DNA of 64,000 nucleotides from Rana temporaria (taxonomy: Eukaryota > Chordata > Amphibia > Anura > Ranidae): contig NC_053491.1 of NCBI RefSeq assembly GCF_905171775.1, forward strand, positions 223,858,486-223,922,485, given 5' to 3'. Below are positions 21,407-32,067 of this stretch, piece by piece; the first letter of the stretch is position 1; every line of letters starts with the position of its first letter. Under the pieces are notes generated by a model. The model was not told the DNA's origin, searched no databases, and saw only the letters and a program-made list of their open reading frames with translations. Position numbers and translations under genes: made by a program.

Positions 21407-22624
21407 ATGGATATATTCAAATTTATTGAGAACCGCACTGTTGATTTAAAAGATGTGTTCACCACCAAACCTGTTTCTGAAGTGGCTGACCTTGATACCA
21501 CTTTTAGAAAGTTTGGACACCTAATGGAGAAGAAAGTGAGTGTTTGGTGGGATCTTACAACCCATGAACAATATATAAAAGAAGGTATTGTACCGCGGAG
21601 ACTGAGATGGGATGTACCAATAAATGATGGTCTTCTAGATAAAGATTCTATAGAAGAATGGTATCAATTTTTTAATGTGAAAGGGACAGAAGTATTACAA
21701 TTTTTAATCAAACGGAAACAAAGAAAACTTTCCATGATTAATAAACAGATTGCAGAGTGCAAAGTTTTTCTAGATGAGCATAAGGAAAGCACGTCCTTTT
21801 TAACACTCACAGCCCAATTAAATAAAGTTTTAGAACAAAAAGATATTGAAATTAAACAACGGAAGAAGAGAAAATATCTTAGGGATACCAATGATTATAA
21901 ACAGCACCAGACCTTCAAGTGGCAAATTAATCTCAAGGATAGCAATAGGGGATCAATCTCATCATCCCCGGATAGGGAGGTTCGAATAGTTTCTCCAAGG
22001 AGAGAGATGAGATATAGATCTCCGGAACCCACCGGTAGTAATGGTGGTGAGGATGGTAGATTGTATAGGGACAATCATAATGGCTATGGTTCCAGCAATC
22101 CACCAAGATCATCAAGAAATGACCATAATGAACCTAAAACCCCAAAACCCTGGTGGGGGAATAAGAACAATCAGAAACCAAGATCTAAATCTCCGAGAAA
22201 ACCGGCTTGGAAAAACAAGAATAACCAAAAACAGTCTAAACCTCCACAAAATCGACAGGATTACCAAGGGGGACAACAGTACGGTTACCAACAGGACCAT
22301 CAGTACTATACACATGACTGTAGGGATCCGAGGGATAATTATCCCCAACAGCAATCTAGACCACTATCCCAACAATATAACTATGGGAGCTCAACTCCCA
22401 GGGATTATTATCATTATGATAATAGAAGAAGTCCCATACCCACGCTGAATAAATATGAACCACTGGGGAATTACAGAGAGGAAAACGATTCACGGTCTTT
22501 TTTAGAGTATCGTCGGAGCGAGAGAACTCCTCCACGGTACGATCAAACGACACATATGCGAAGCCCAAACGAAAGAGAGGATGCAGAGGAGGATACAAGA
22601 TCCAACAAAAGAAGGAAAGTCTAG
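21407..22624 (+). CDS. Penelope ORF1, 405 aa (tandem unit 1)
   Basis: Identical at protein level to the ORF1 at 16340-17557: a folded N-terminus with WWDLTTHEQYIKEG, a charged helix, and a long disordered RS/QY-rich tail ending KRRKV. Three identical complete copies, uninterrupted by stops, imply that ORF1 was under selection in the source element. It starts 39 bp after the unit boundary at 21368. Confidence 0.85.
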   Translation: MDIFKFIENRTVDLKDVFTTKPVSEVADLDTTFRKFGHLMEKKVSVWWDLTTHEQYIKEGIVPRRLRWDVPINDGLLDKDSIEEWYQFFNVKGTEVLQFLIKRKQRKLSMINKQIAECKVFLDEHKESTSFLTLTAQLNKVLEQKDIEIKQRKKRKYLRDTNDYKQHQTFKWQINLKDSNRGSISSSPDREVRIVSPRREMRYRSPEPTGSNGGEDGRLYRDNHNGYGSSNPPRSSRNDHNEPKTPKPWWGNKNNQKPRSKSPRKPAWKNKNNQKQSKPPQNRQDYQGGQQYGYQQDHQYYTHDCRDPRDNYPQQQSRPLSQQYNYGSSTPRDYYHYDNRRSPIPTLNKYEPLGNYREENDSRSFLEYRRSERTPPRYDQTTHMRSPNEREDAEEDTRSNKRRKV

Positions 22625-22785
22625 TAGGGGAGGGCATTTATAATATTAGTGGAATTGAACTAACACGCACGGAACTTTTAACTCTGGATAAAGGGCTTAA
22701 GTTTGCACCAAAACGCAACTTAAGCAAATTCGATGTCTATGTAGATATACAGAAGTATACCAGGAAGCTTAATATCAAAAAATAT

Positions 22786-24906
22786 ATGATGAACCAACCT
22801 ATTAAAGGAATACAGGATCAAAATCCTTTAGGGAGAGTTCAACATAGCCAACTGAGGAACAAATCATTATTTAATCCCCAAGTCCATAATAATGAACATG
22901 TTGAAGTTTTCAATAAATTGGTACTCAGAGATCTGGACAAATTGAAAGTAAAAAAAGTCCCTGATTCTACAAGTATACATAAAGGAATAAAAGAATTAGA
23001 GGAAAACAAACAGGTCATAATTAGACCTGCGGACAAAGGAGGAGCCATAGTGGTACTTTCAAAAGAATACTATTATGAAGAATTGGAAAACCAACTGCAA
23101 GATTCCAGCACATATATTAAATTGAGAGGAAATCCTACAAATGAATACAAGGATGAATTAATTGATCTGGTACAAAGAGGAAAGGAAAAAGGAGTACTCC
23201 ATAAAAGAGAATCCAAGTACTTAGTCCCTGATAATTGTAGGGTTCCCATTATATATACAATTCCGAAGATTCATAAGGACCCTTTAAGACCCCCAGGGAG
23301 ACCCATTATTAATGGTATTCAGTCCATAAATGCAAGATTAGGACAGTATGTAGATAAGTTCATTCAACCGTTGGTCCCACAAACTAGGGCTTACCTAAGG
23401 GACACTAAACATTTGATCCAGATTTTGGATACTGTAAAGGTTGAAACATCGGAGAACTACCTACTAGCAACAGCTGATGTGTCCTCGCTCTACACTATTA
23501 TAAATCATTTAGAAGCAATCCAGGCATCGAAATGGGCTTTAAATAAATTTGGGTCACTTGTGTCTAGACAGAATAGATTTGTGTTGAGATGTTTGGCATT
23601 CGGCCTACAACATAACTATTTTTGGTATAGACAAAAGTATTACCGGCAATTAAATGGCATTGGCATGGGAGCCAAATATGCACCTAGTGTTGCCAATGTC
23701 TTTATGGCCGAGTGGGAGGAAGTTGCAATTTATCAGAACTTGCCAGATCAATTGGTTTTATATAAAAGATTCATCGATGATTGTATCCTCATATGGAAGG
23801 GAGATGCGGAATCATTGGTTCAATTCTTTGAGAAATTGAATCTTAACCAGAAAAACATTGTACTTACCTATACCATCAATGATAAAAAGATACAATTTCT
23901 GGATTTAGAAATTTCACTTGAAGCTCAAAAGATCATTACGAAAACCTTTTTCAAACCGGTAGAACGGAACAGCTATATCCCGGTAGATAGCTGCCATCAT
24001 GATCCATGGCTCATTAACATACCGAAAGGTCAATTAGTAAGAATCCGCAGGAATTGTACCGATCCTCAGACCTATTTGGAACAAGCCAACTGGATTGGTG
24101 AGAGATTCACCAAAAAAGGGTATGACAGTAGTTTCATCCAGACGCAAATAAAAAACGTGTTAGATATACCGAGAGAGACACTAATTGAAGATAAAATCAC
24201 AAACAAAATCATGGATGACAATATACCAATAATTTTGGACTACAATGTCCAACACAGACAACTGGAATTGATCTTCAAACGGCATTGGTCTATATTGCAA
24301 GCTGATCAACAGCTGCAATGCATACTTCCAAGTATGCCAAGGGTAATATACAGACGTGCTCCCTCTTTGAGGGATTTGGTGGCTAAAAATGTACCCGATC
24401 CCCCCACCAAATCAAATACTCTTACCTTTTTTCAGGGAAAAGGTTTCTTTCCTTGTAAAAGGTGTTTTGCCTGCAAAAAGACCAACTTTAATGGTCAAAA
24501 ATGTTCCAGCTTCACGTCCAATGTTACACAAAAGGAATATCAAATAAAAGACTTAATAACATGCAGAACAGAGGGTGTTGTTTATGCTCTACAATGTTCG
24601 TGCTCTCTGCAGTACATTGGTCGCACAAAAAGACCTCTATGGAAAAGGCTCAGGGAACATGTTCAAAATATTGAAAAGGGCTTTCCGAATCATAATGTGT
24701 CGCGCCATTTCGCTTCTTGCCACAATATGAATCCTAAAGATCTTAAATTTTGGGCAATTGCTAAATATAACCCCCATTGGAGAGGTAGCCATATGGTACG
24801 GACTTTAAGCCAAACAGAATCAAGATGGATACACGAAATGAGGTCTTTATCGCCCAATGGGTTAAATATAGAATTCGACCTCAATTGTTTCATCTCTGAT
24901 AACTAA
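22786..24906 (+). CDS. Penelope ORF2: RT + GIY-YIG (tandem unit 1)
   Basis: A 706-aa frame identical to that of the next unit, with RT aspartates at 231 and 331-332, Cys linker 557-563 and GIY-YIG at about 600-680. Val at residue 625 separates it from the inverted copy. The start MMNQP follows ORF1 by 161 bp in a different frame, so ORF2 needs reinitiation, an internal start or its own transcript. No telomerase-like domain or RNase H is seen, as expected for this class. Confidence 0.93.
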   Translation: MMNQPIKGIQDQNPLGRVQHSQLRNKSLFNPQVHNNEHVEVFNKLVLRDLDKLKVKKVPDSTSIHKGIKELEENKQVIIRPADKGGAIVVLSKEYYYEELENQLQDSSTYIKLRGNPTNEYKDELIDLVQRGKEKGVLHKRESKYLVPDNCRVPIIYTIPKIHKDPLRPPGRPIINGIQSINARLGQYVDKFIQPLVPQTRAYLRDTKHLIQILDTVKVETSENYLLATADVSSLYTIINHLEAIQASKWALNKFGSLVSRQNRFVLRCLAFGLQHNYFWYRQKYYRQLNGIGMGAKYAPSVANVFMAEWEEVAIYQNLPDQLVLYKRFIDDCILIWKGDAESLVQFFEKLNLNQKNIVLTYTINDKKIQFLDLEISLEAQKIITKTFFKPVERNSYIPVDSCHHDPWLINIPKGQLVRIRRNCTDPQTYLEQANWIGERFTKKGYDSSFIQTQIKNVLDIPRETLIEDKITNKIMDDNIPIILDYNVQHRQLELIFKRHWSILQADQQLQCILPSMPRVIYRRAPSLRDLVAKNVPDPPTKSNTLTFFQGKGFFPCKRCFACKKTNFNGQKCSSFTSNVTQKEYQIKDLITCRTEGVVYALQCSCSLQYIGRTKRPLWKRLREHVQNIEKGFPNHNVSRHFASCHNMNPKDLKFWAIAKYNPHWRGSHMVRTLSQTESRWIHEMRSLSPNGLNIEFDLNCFISDN

Positions 24907-26041
24907 TTAAGTATTTGTGATATTGTATATACTGAATTCCTCTCTGTATTTTTATATTTTAAATTTTAAATTTTAAAATATTTTTAAAATAATTTTAACT
25001 TTTAAATCATATCTGTAATTTATTCATAGAGCATCTATGGGTCTTAAAACCGCAATATATTTGGGATTTTTATTTTATTGTATATTTGTAAGTGTATGCT
25101 AATAATGCGATTATATTTGTGTCTAATTGATTGCTTGATAAGGTTTTTTGTAATACAAGCTGCAATATTGTGTTTAGACACTAGAGGCTGCTATGCCTTT
25201 GATGCATATCCTCAGTGTCTATTAATGCCATAATCGGTAAAGTTTTTAGATAAAGTTTTTAAACATTTAAGTTCTTATTAAAATTGCTAACATGCATTAG
25301 ATATTGTGTACAATGCATGTTTAATCCTTTGAATGCCAGCAATGATGACGATGTGCAATCACTCCTTCGCTCCCGTTTTTACCTGTCAGCCTCACTGACT
25401 ATAAATATCAACAGCTGAGGGCTGATGGGGAGTGACCCATGAGTAAGTCAAGTGACCATTGACGTAACGCGTGGGGGAGGAGCTACGAGCGGGACGGACA
25501 GTGGATCTGAATGAGTAGATGCAACATCAGCTGAGCGGCCCTATGGAGGATTGGTGCATTGGAGATCTATGCTTTGTTTTAACGGCGGTAGCGTGAGTGT
25601 GCCATTCTAGAGGAATATCTGTTGTTTTTTTTGGTGCCATACCATCTGTGCAATGAGCTGTCTCCTTTCCCTTTTTTCATGAGCGGTGTCTGTGTGGAGG
25701 AGATCCCCCCCATCTGTGAAGCAGGAGAGTGTGTCTGTGATCACATCGATTAATCCTATCACTGCACTGAACTGGGTGTTGTTGTTTTCGTTGAAACACT
25801 GGTGCACAGTCTATATACAATTGGACACAATTTGTGGATTTGTTTCTATATTGTTTTTTGAATCACTGTTTCAGCACGGTTGGCATAATTAAGTTAATAA
25901 TTAGCGCAATATTTTTATTATACACATTTTTTACTTTGTTTGACCCACTACCAAATATTTTTGCAGCTTTTTATTATTTGGTGATTTATTAATGTTATAA
26001 TTTTTGAGTATTTAATTTAGCGCTGTAGTTATTTTTCACAT
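24907..26041 (+). repeat. Penelope 3' region between tandem units
   Basis: AT-rich TTTTAAATTTTAAATTTTAA tracts follow the stop. Next come a region with a TATAAATA motif (25400-25407) and an ACGCGT-containing CG-richer block, then an AT-rich tail ending CACAT at 26041. It functions as both the 3' end of unit 1 and the 5' flank of unit 2. I looked for a hammerhead core and did not find one. Confidence 0.85.
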
Positions 26042-26080
26042 ATTTTCACTGGTCATCCTTTCACTATTAGCAGCAAAATT

Positions 26081-27298
26081 ATGGATATATTCAAATTTAT
26101 TGAGAACCGCACTGTTGATTTAAAAGATGTGTTCACCACCAAACCTGTTTCTGAAGTGGCTGACCTTGATACCACTTTTAGAAAGTTTGGACACCTAATG
26201 GAGAAGAAAGTGAGTGTTTGGTGGGATCTTACAACCCATGAACAATATATAAAAGAAGGTATTGTACCGCGGAGACTGAGATGGGATGTACCAATAAATG
26301 ATGGTCTTCTAGATAAAGATTCTATAGAAGAATGGTATCAATTTTTTAATGTGAAAGGGACAGAAGTATTACAATTTTTAATCAAACGGAAACAAAGAAA
26401 ACTTTCCATGATTAATAAACAGATTGCAGAGTGCAAAGTTTTTCTAGATGAGCATAAGGAAAGCACGTCCTTTTTAACACTCACAGCCCAATTAAATAAA
26501 GTTTTAGAACAAAAAGATATTGAAATTAAACAACGGAAGAAGAGAAAATATCTTAGGGATACCAATGATTATAAACAGCACCAGACCTTCAAGTGGCAAA
26601 TTAATCTCAAGGATAGCAATAGGGGATCAATCTCATCATCCCCGGATAGGGAGGTTCGAATAGTTTCTCCAAGGAGAGAGATGAGATATAGATCTCCGGA
26701 ACCCACCGGTAGTAATGGTGGTGAGGATGGTAGATTGTATAGGGACAATCATAATGGCTATGGTTCCAGCAATCCACCAAGATCATCAAGAAATGACCAT
26801 AATGAACCTAAAACCCCAAAACCCTGGTGGGGGAATAAGAACAATCAGAAACCAAGATCTAAATCTCCGAGAAAACCGGCTTGGAAAAACAAGAATAACC
26901 AAAAACAGTCTAAACCTCCACAAAATCGACAGGATTACCAAGGGGGACAACAGTACGGTTACCAACAGGACCATCAGTACTATACACATGACTGTAGGGA
27001 TCCGAGGGATAATTATCCCCAACAGCAATCTAGACCACTATCCCAACAATATAACTATGGGAGCTCAACTCCCAGGGATTATTATCATTATGATAATAGA
27101 AGAAGTCCCATACCCACGCTGAATAAATATGAACCACTGGGGAATTACAGAGAGGAAAACGATTCACGGTCTTTTTTAGAGTATCGTCGGAGCGAGAGAA
27201 CTCCTCCACGGTACGATCAAACGACACATATGCGAAGCCCAAACGAAAGAGAGGATGCAGAGGAGGATACAAGATCCAACAAAAGAAGGAAAGTCTAG
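26081..27298 (+). CDS. Penelope ORF1, 405 aa (tandem unit 2)
   Basis: An exact repeat of the ORF1 of unit 1, 4674 bp downstream. See the inverted copy for domain description. It is the copy with a complete 3' end at the insertion site. Confidence 0.85.
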   Translation: MDIFKFIENRTVDLKDVFTTKPVSEVADLDTTFRKFGHLMEKKVSVWWDLTTHEQYIKEGIVPRRLRWDVPINDGLLDKDSIEEWYQFFNVKGTEVLQFLIKRKQRKLSMINKQIAECKVFLDEHKESTSFLTLTAQLNKVLEQKDIEIKQRKKRKYLRDTNDYKQHQTFKWQINLKDSNRGSISSSPDREVRIVSPRREMRYRSPEPTGSNGGEDGRLYRDNHNGYGSSNPPRSSRNDHNEPKTPKPWWGNKNNQKPRSKSPRKPAWKNKNNQKQSKPPQNRQDYQGGQQYGYQQDHQYYTHDCRDPRDNYPQQQSRPLSQQYNYGSSTPRDYYHYDNRRSPIPTLNKYEPLGNYREENDSRSFLEYRRSERTPPRYDQTTHMRSPNEREDAEEDTRSNKRRKV

Positions 27299-27459
27299 TA
27301 GGGGAGGGCATTTATAATATTAGTGGAATTGAACTAACACGCACGGAACTTTTAACTCTGGATAAAGGGCTTAAGTTTGCACCAAAACGCAACTTAAGCA
27401 AATTCGATGTCTATGTAGATATACAGAAGTATACCAGGAAGCTTAATATCAAAAAATAT

Positions 27460-29580
27460 ATGATGAACCAACCTATTAAAGGAATACAGGATCAAAATCC
27501 TTTAGGGAGAGTTCAACATAGCCAACTGAGGAACAAATCATTATTTAATCCCCAAGTCCATAATAATGAACATGTTGAAGTTTTCAATAAATTGGTACTC
27601 AGAGATCTGGACAAATTGAAAGTAAAAAAAGTCCCTGATTCTACAAGTATACATAAAGGAATAAAAGAATTAGAGGAAAACAAACAGGTCATAATTAGAC
27701 CTGCGGACAAAGGAGGAGCCATAGTGGTACTTTCAAAAGAATACTATTATGAAGAATTGGAAAACCAACTGCAAGATTCCAGCACATATATTAAATTGAG
27801 AGGAAATCCTACAAATGAATACAAGGATGAATTAATTGATCTGGTACAAAGAGGAAAGGAAAAAGGAGTACTCCATAAAAGAGAATCCAAGTACTTAGTC
27901 CCTGATAATTGTAGGGTTCCCATTATATATACAATTCCGAAGATTCATAAGGACCCTTTAAGACCCCCAGGGAGACCCATTATTAATGGTATTCAGTCCA
28001 TAAATGCAAGATTAGGACAGTATGTAGATAAGTTCATTCAACCGTTGGTCCCACAAACTAGGGCTTACCTAAGGGACACTAAACATTTGATCCAGATTTT
28101 GGATACTGTAAAGGTTGAAACATCGGAGAACTACCTACTAGCAACAGCTGATGTGTCCTCGCTCTACACTATTATAAATCATTTAGAAGCAATCCAGGCA
28201 TCGAAATGGGCTTTAAATAAATTTGGGTCACTTGTGTCTAGACAGAATAGATTTGTGTTGAGATGTTTGGCATTCGGCCTACAACATAACTATTTTTGGT
28301 ATAGACAAAAGTATTACCGGCAATTAAATGGCATTGGCATGGGAGCCAAATATGCACCTAGTGTTGCCAATGTCTTTATGGCCGAGTGGGAGGAAGTTGC
28401 AATTTATCAGAACTTGCCAGATCAATTGGTTTTATATAAAAGATTCATCGATGATTGTATCCTCATATGGAAGGGAGATGCGGAATCATTGGTTCAATTC
28501 TTTGAGAAATTGAATCTTAACCAGAAAAACATTGTACTTACCTATACCATCAATGATAAAAAGATACAATTTCTGGATTTAGAAATTTCACTTGAAGCTC
28601 AAAAGATCATTACGAAAACCTTTTTCAAACCGGTAGAACGGAACAGCTATATCCCGGTAGATAGCTGCCATCATGATCCATGGCTCATTAACATACCGAA
28701 AGGTCAATTAGTAAGAATCCGCAGGAATTGTACCGATCCTCAGACCTATTTGGAACAAGCCAACTGGATTGGTGAGAGATTCACCAAAAAAGGGTATGAC
28801 AGTAGTTTCATCCAGACGCAAATAAAAAACGTGTTAGATATACCGAGAGAGACACTAATTGAAGATAAAATCACAAACAAAATCATGGATGACAATATAC
28901 CAATAATTTTGGACTACAATGTCCAACACAGACAACTGGAATTGATCTTCAAACGGCATTGGTCTATATTGCAAGCTGATCAACAGCTGCAATGCATACT
29001 TCCAAGTATGCCAAGGGTAATATACAGACGTGCTCCCTCTTTGAGGGATTTGGTGGCTAAAAATGTACCCGATCCCCCCACCAAATCAAATACTCTTACC
29101 TTTTTTCAGGGAAAAGGTTTCTTTCCTTGTAAAAGGTGTTTTGCCTGCAAAAAGACCAACTTTAATGGTCAAAAATGTTCCAGCTTCACGTCCAATGTTA
29201 CACAAAAGGAATATCAAATAAAAGACTTAATAACATGCAGAACAGAGGGTGTTGTTTATGCTCTACAATGTTCGTGCTCTCTGCAGTACATTGGTCGCAC
29301 AAAAAGACCTCTATGGAAAAGGCTCAGGGAACATGTTCAAAATATTGAAAAGGGCTTTCCGAATCATAATGTGTCGCGCCATTTCGCTTCTTGCCACAAT
29401 ATGAATCCTAAAGATCTTAAATTTTGGGCAATTGCTAAATATAACCCCCATTGGAGAGGTAGCCATATGGTACGGACTTTAAGCCAAACAGAATCAAGAT
29501 GGATACACGAAATGAGGTCTTTATCGCCCAATGGGTTAAATATAGAATTCGACCTCAATTGTTTCATCTCTGATAACTAA
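27460..29580 (+). CDS. Penelope ORF2: RT + GIY-YIG (tandem unit 2)
   Basis: 706 aa, all catalytic residues present and no stops. It is followed by a complete 1135-bp 3' region that ends exactly at the target duplication. Because target-primed synthesis begins at the element's 3' end, this unit marks where integration started, and the truncated and inverted copies lie at the distal end. Confidence 0.93.
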   Translation: MMNQPIKGIQDQNPLGRVQHSQLRNKSLFNPQVHNNEHVEVFNKLVLRDLDKLKVKKVPDSTSIHKGIKELEENKQVIIRPADKGGAIVVLSKEYYYEELENQLQDSSTYIKLRGNPTNEYKDELIDLVQRGKEKGVLHKRESKYLVPDNCRVPIIYTIPKIHKDPLRPPGRPIINGIQSINARLGQYVDKFIQPLVPQTRAYLRDTKHLIQILDTVKVETSENYLLATADVSSLYTIINHLEAIQASKWALNKFGSLVSRQNRFVLRCLAFGLQHNYFWYRQKYYRQLNGIGMGAKYAPSVANVFMAEWEEVAIYQNLPDQLVLYKRFIDDCILIWKGDAESLVQFFEKLNLNQKNIVLTYTINDKKIQFLDLEISLEAQKIITKTFFKPVERNSYIPVDSCHHDPWLINIPKGQLVRIRRNCTDPQTYLEQANWIGERFTKKGYDSSFIQTQIKNVLDIPRETLIEDKITNKIMDDNIPIILDYNVQHRQLELIFKRHWSILQADQQLQCILPSMPRVIYRRAPSLRDLVAKNVPDPPTKSNTLTFFQGKGFFPCKRCFACKKTNFNGQKCSSFTSNVTQKEYQIKDLITCRTEGVVYALQCSCSLQYIGRTKRPLWKRLREHVQNIEKGFPNHNVSRHFASCHNMNPKDLKFWAIAKYNPHWRGSHMVRTLSQTESRWIHEMRSLSPNGLNIEFDLNCFISDN

Positions 29581-30715
29581 TTAAGTATTTGTGATATTGT
29601 ATATACTGAATTCCTCTCTGTATTTTTATATTTTAAATTTTAAATTTTAAAATATTTTTAAAATAATTTTAACTTTTAAATCATATCTGTAATTTATTCA
29701 TAGAGCATCTATGGGTCTTAAAACCGCAATATATTTGGGATTTTTATTTTATTGTATATTTGTAAGTGTATGCTAATAATGCGATTATATTTGTGTCTAA
29801 TTGATTGCTTGATAAGGTTTTTTGTAATACAAGCTGCAATATTGTGTTTAGACACTAGAGGCTGCTATGCCTTTGATGCATATCCTCAGTGTCTATTAAT
29901 GCCATAATCGGTAAAGTTTTTAGATAAAGTTTTTAAACATTTAAGTTCTTATTAAAATTGCTAACATGCATTAGATATTGTGTACAATGCATGTTTAATC
30001 CTTTGAATGCCAGCAATGATGACGATGTGCAATCACTCCTTCGCTCCCGTTTTTACCTGTCAGCCTCACTGACTATAAATATCAACAGCTGAGGGCTGAT
30101 GGGGAGTGACCCATGAGTAAGTCAAGTGACCATTGACGTAACGCGTGGGGGAGGAGCTACGAGCGGGACGGACAGTGGATCTGAATGAGTAGATGCAACA
30201 TCAGCTGAGCGGCCCTATGGAGGATTGGTGCATTGGAGATCTATGCTTTGTTTTAACGGCGGTAGCGTGAGTGTGCCATTCTAGAGGAATATCTGTTGTT
30301 TTTTTTGGTGCCATACCATCTGTGCAATGAGCTGTCTCCTTTCCCTTTTTTCATGAGCGGTGTCTGTGTGGAGGAGATCCCCCCCATCTGTGAAGCAGGA
30401 GAGTGTGTCTGTGATCACATCGATTAATCCTATCACTGCACTGAACTGGGTGTTGTTGTTTTCGTTGAAACACTGGTGCACAGTCTATATACAATTGGAC
30501 ACAATTTGTGGATTTGTTTCTATATTGTTTTTTGAATCACTGTTTCAGCACGGTTGGCATAATTAAGTTAATAATTAGCGCAATATTTTTATTATACACA
30601 TTTTTTACTTTGTTTGACCCACTACCAAATATTTTTGCAGCTTTTTATTATTTGGTGATTTATTAATGTTATAATTTTTGAGTATTTAATTTAGCGCTGT
30701 AGTTATTTTTCACAT
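29581..30715 (+). repeat. Penelope terminal 3' region (right end of the array)
   Basis: It matches the inter-unit region to the base and stops at CACAT (30711-30715), immediately before AGTTTAAATACTG. This fixes the element's 3' end, and hence the unit boundary 39 bp before each ORF1. Confidence 0.9.
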
Positions 30716-31256
30716 AGTTTAAATACTGACATTTGCATTGTTCGGCACTGAAAACTGTAATTTTAGGTACTTTTTTTTGCACTGGCAGTAAAAGATGTGG
30801 TTCTGCCAGTAAATTTTATGATTTTTGTCAGTAAATTCTCGTGCGTGATTGTGTAGACAGGGCCCCAGTGCACTGTATTGCCCGGGGGCCTATAATGCTC
30901 TTAAGATGACACTGGTCAAGCGTAAATATGCGCCCACGATACGCCGGCGTAGGCAAGTTACATCGGTCGGATGAAGCCTATTTTCAGGCGTATCTTGGTT
31001 TCTGAGTCCGGCGCATAGATACGACGGCACATATTTGCACTTACGCGGCATATCTGGAGATACGTCGGCGTAAGTGCTTTGTGAATCCGGGCCCTTGTCT
31101 TTTTTATGTCTGTCCTTGATTTGTTATAATTGTAGGATGGACAACTTTTGCTGTTAGTTGAGTTTAGCTTGTTTAGGAAAAGACACAGATACAGTTATAA
31201 GGAGCACAGGTTGTCATCCAGCACATTACCAAGTATATCTTAATGTTTTCTGACAG

Positions 31257-31348
31257 GTGAAGCTGTGACAACCCCATGTTCATTCAGACACGAGGAAGAG
31301 CAGAACACAGAAGAAGAAAACGGTTATGCCAAGTGCACATTGATTAAG
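31257..31348 (+). CDS. CCDC87: CCDC87-like protein, visible exon 4
   Basis: A 92-nt exon entered in phase 1 and left in phase 0, encoding a hydrophilic stretch (EAVTTPCSFRHEEEQNTEEE, then NGYAKCTLIK). The acceptor TTTTCTGACAG is good. The donor AAG|GTTGTC is weak, yet it is the only nearby one that keeps the frame into exon 5. It falls in a region that is poorly conserved in CCDC87, so support is mainly phase and position. Confidence 0.55.
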
Positions 31349-31673
31349 GTTGTCTTTCTACGTAGAACCTACTTAAAAGTATTTATTGTATATTTGCAGG
31401 GCTAAAAAAAATATTTTAGGGCCTTTCTCGAAGGACTATGGGATTGTGTCCATGGCCTCCATTTGAGATACTTCCGAATTAATTCAGAATTCATTGACAG
31501 ATGCATTTGACTTAAAGGTTATCTACTCTACTTTAAGCATATTTTGCTTTCCCATAGACCTGTAAGGTATTCGTTTTCATAAGTCCATTTTTGTATGGAT
31601 ACATGTTATGGAGTACAGAGAGAACACACATCAGTCAAGGAGCCCATTACATGCAGTAAAGGACTGGACTGAG
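31349..31673. other. Intron 4, first part, nothing recognised
   Basis: About 325 bp of AT-rich sequence without coding signal, up to the next MITE. Confidence 0.5.
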
Positions 31674-32067
31674 GCCGCGTACACACGGTCGGTCCAAACC
31701 GATGAAAACGGTCTGAAGTCCAGTTTCATCAGGCCAAACCGACCATGTGTGCGGCCCATCGGTCTGTTGTCCTTCGGACAAAAATTTGAGAACTTGCTTT
31801 AAAATCGAACCGATGGACCGCTGACCGATTGGTCCAAACCAATGGTTAGTACACAAAAGCATCGGTTCAAAACCCGCACATGCTCAGAATCAAGTCGACG
31901 CATGCTTGGAAGCATTGAACTTCATTTTTTTTCAGCACGTCGTGTGTTTTACGTCGCCGCGTTCTGACCCGATTGGTTTTTGAAACGATGGTGTGTACGC
32001 ACATCAGACCATCAGTCTGCTTCAGCTGTGAACCGATGAAAACGGTCCGTCGGTCCGTGTGACAGCA
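31674..32067. mobile_element. MITE of the GCCTCGTACACACG family, diverged
   Basis: The left end GGCCGCGTACACACGGTCGG is answered by CCGTCGGTCCGTGTGACA near 32050-32066. Both halves carry GGTCCAAACCGATG / CCGATGAAAACGGTC motifs in inverse order. The right terminus is degraded. Confidence 0.65.

Larger units (their letters stand above)
13040..30715 (+). mobile_element. Penelope-like retroelement array, youngest layer of nest 1
   Basis: A 17.7-kb insertion sits between two copies of ATAGTTTAAATACTG (13025-13039 and 30714-30728; one or two bases may be shared with the element). In plus orientation it holds an inverted block (13040-18354: 758 bp of 3' region plus one almost complete unit), a 5'-truncated unit (18355-21367) and two complete head-to-tail units of exactly 4674 bp (21368-26041 and 26042-30715). 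Each unit is a 39-bp leader, ORF1, 161-bp spacer, ORF2 and a 1.1-kb 3' region. Tandem copies, terminal repeats made of partial copies, and a 5'-inverted portion are known habits of Penelope-like elements. The copies differ by only a handful of bases, so insertion is recent. Copy-number errors in assembly are possible. Confidence 0.9.
12398..30914. mobile_element. hAT-type non-autonomous element, middle layer of nest 1
   Basis: The element starts CAGGGCCATCTT and ends AAGATGACACTG, an imperfect inverted pair, inside an exact 8-bp duplication GTCAAGCG (12390-12397 and 30915-30922). The CAG start and 8-bp duplication indicate hAT. Its own sequence is 12398-13039 plus 30716-30914 (about 0.84 kb). 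The left part holds spaced copies of a motif like GACTCTGATGTAAG, the same core as the large minisatellite at 57.6-60.2 kb. No transposase is present. Confidence 0.85.
11819..31093. mobile_element. Outer MITE of nest 1, GGCCCGGATTC ends (TSD CTT)
   Basis: GGCCCGGATTCAC at 11819 is matched exactly in inverse by GTGAATCCGGGCC ending at 31093. CTT flanks both sides (11816-11818 and 31094-31096). The two MITE halves (11819-12397 and 30915-31093) are separated by an 18.5-kb insertion. Removing the insertion leaves a MITE of about 0.76 kb, similar in size to the copy at 8056. This is the oldest layer of the nest. Confidence 0.85.

Noticed and set aside
24907..26041. Hammerhead ribozyme in the Penelope repeat
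   Set aside because: Such ribozymes are known in Penelope-like elements, so I looked for CUGANGA followed by GAAA on both strands. Only near-misses (CTGATGG with ACCCATGAG after it) were found, without a fitting core. A covariance-model search would settle it.
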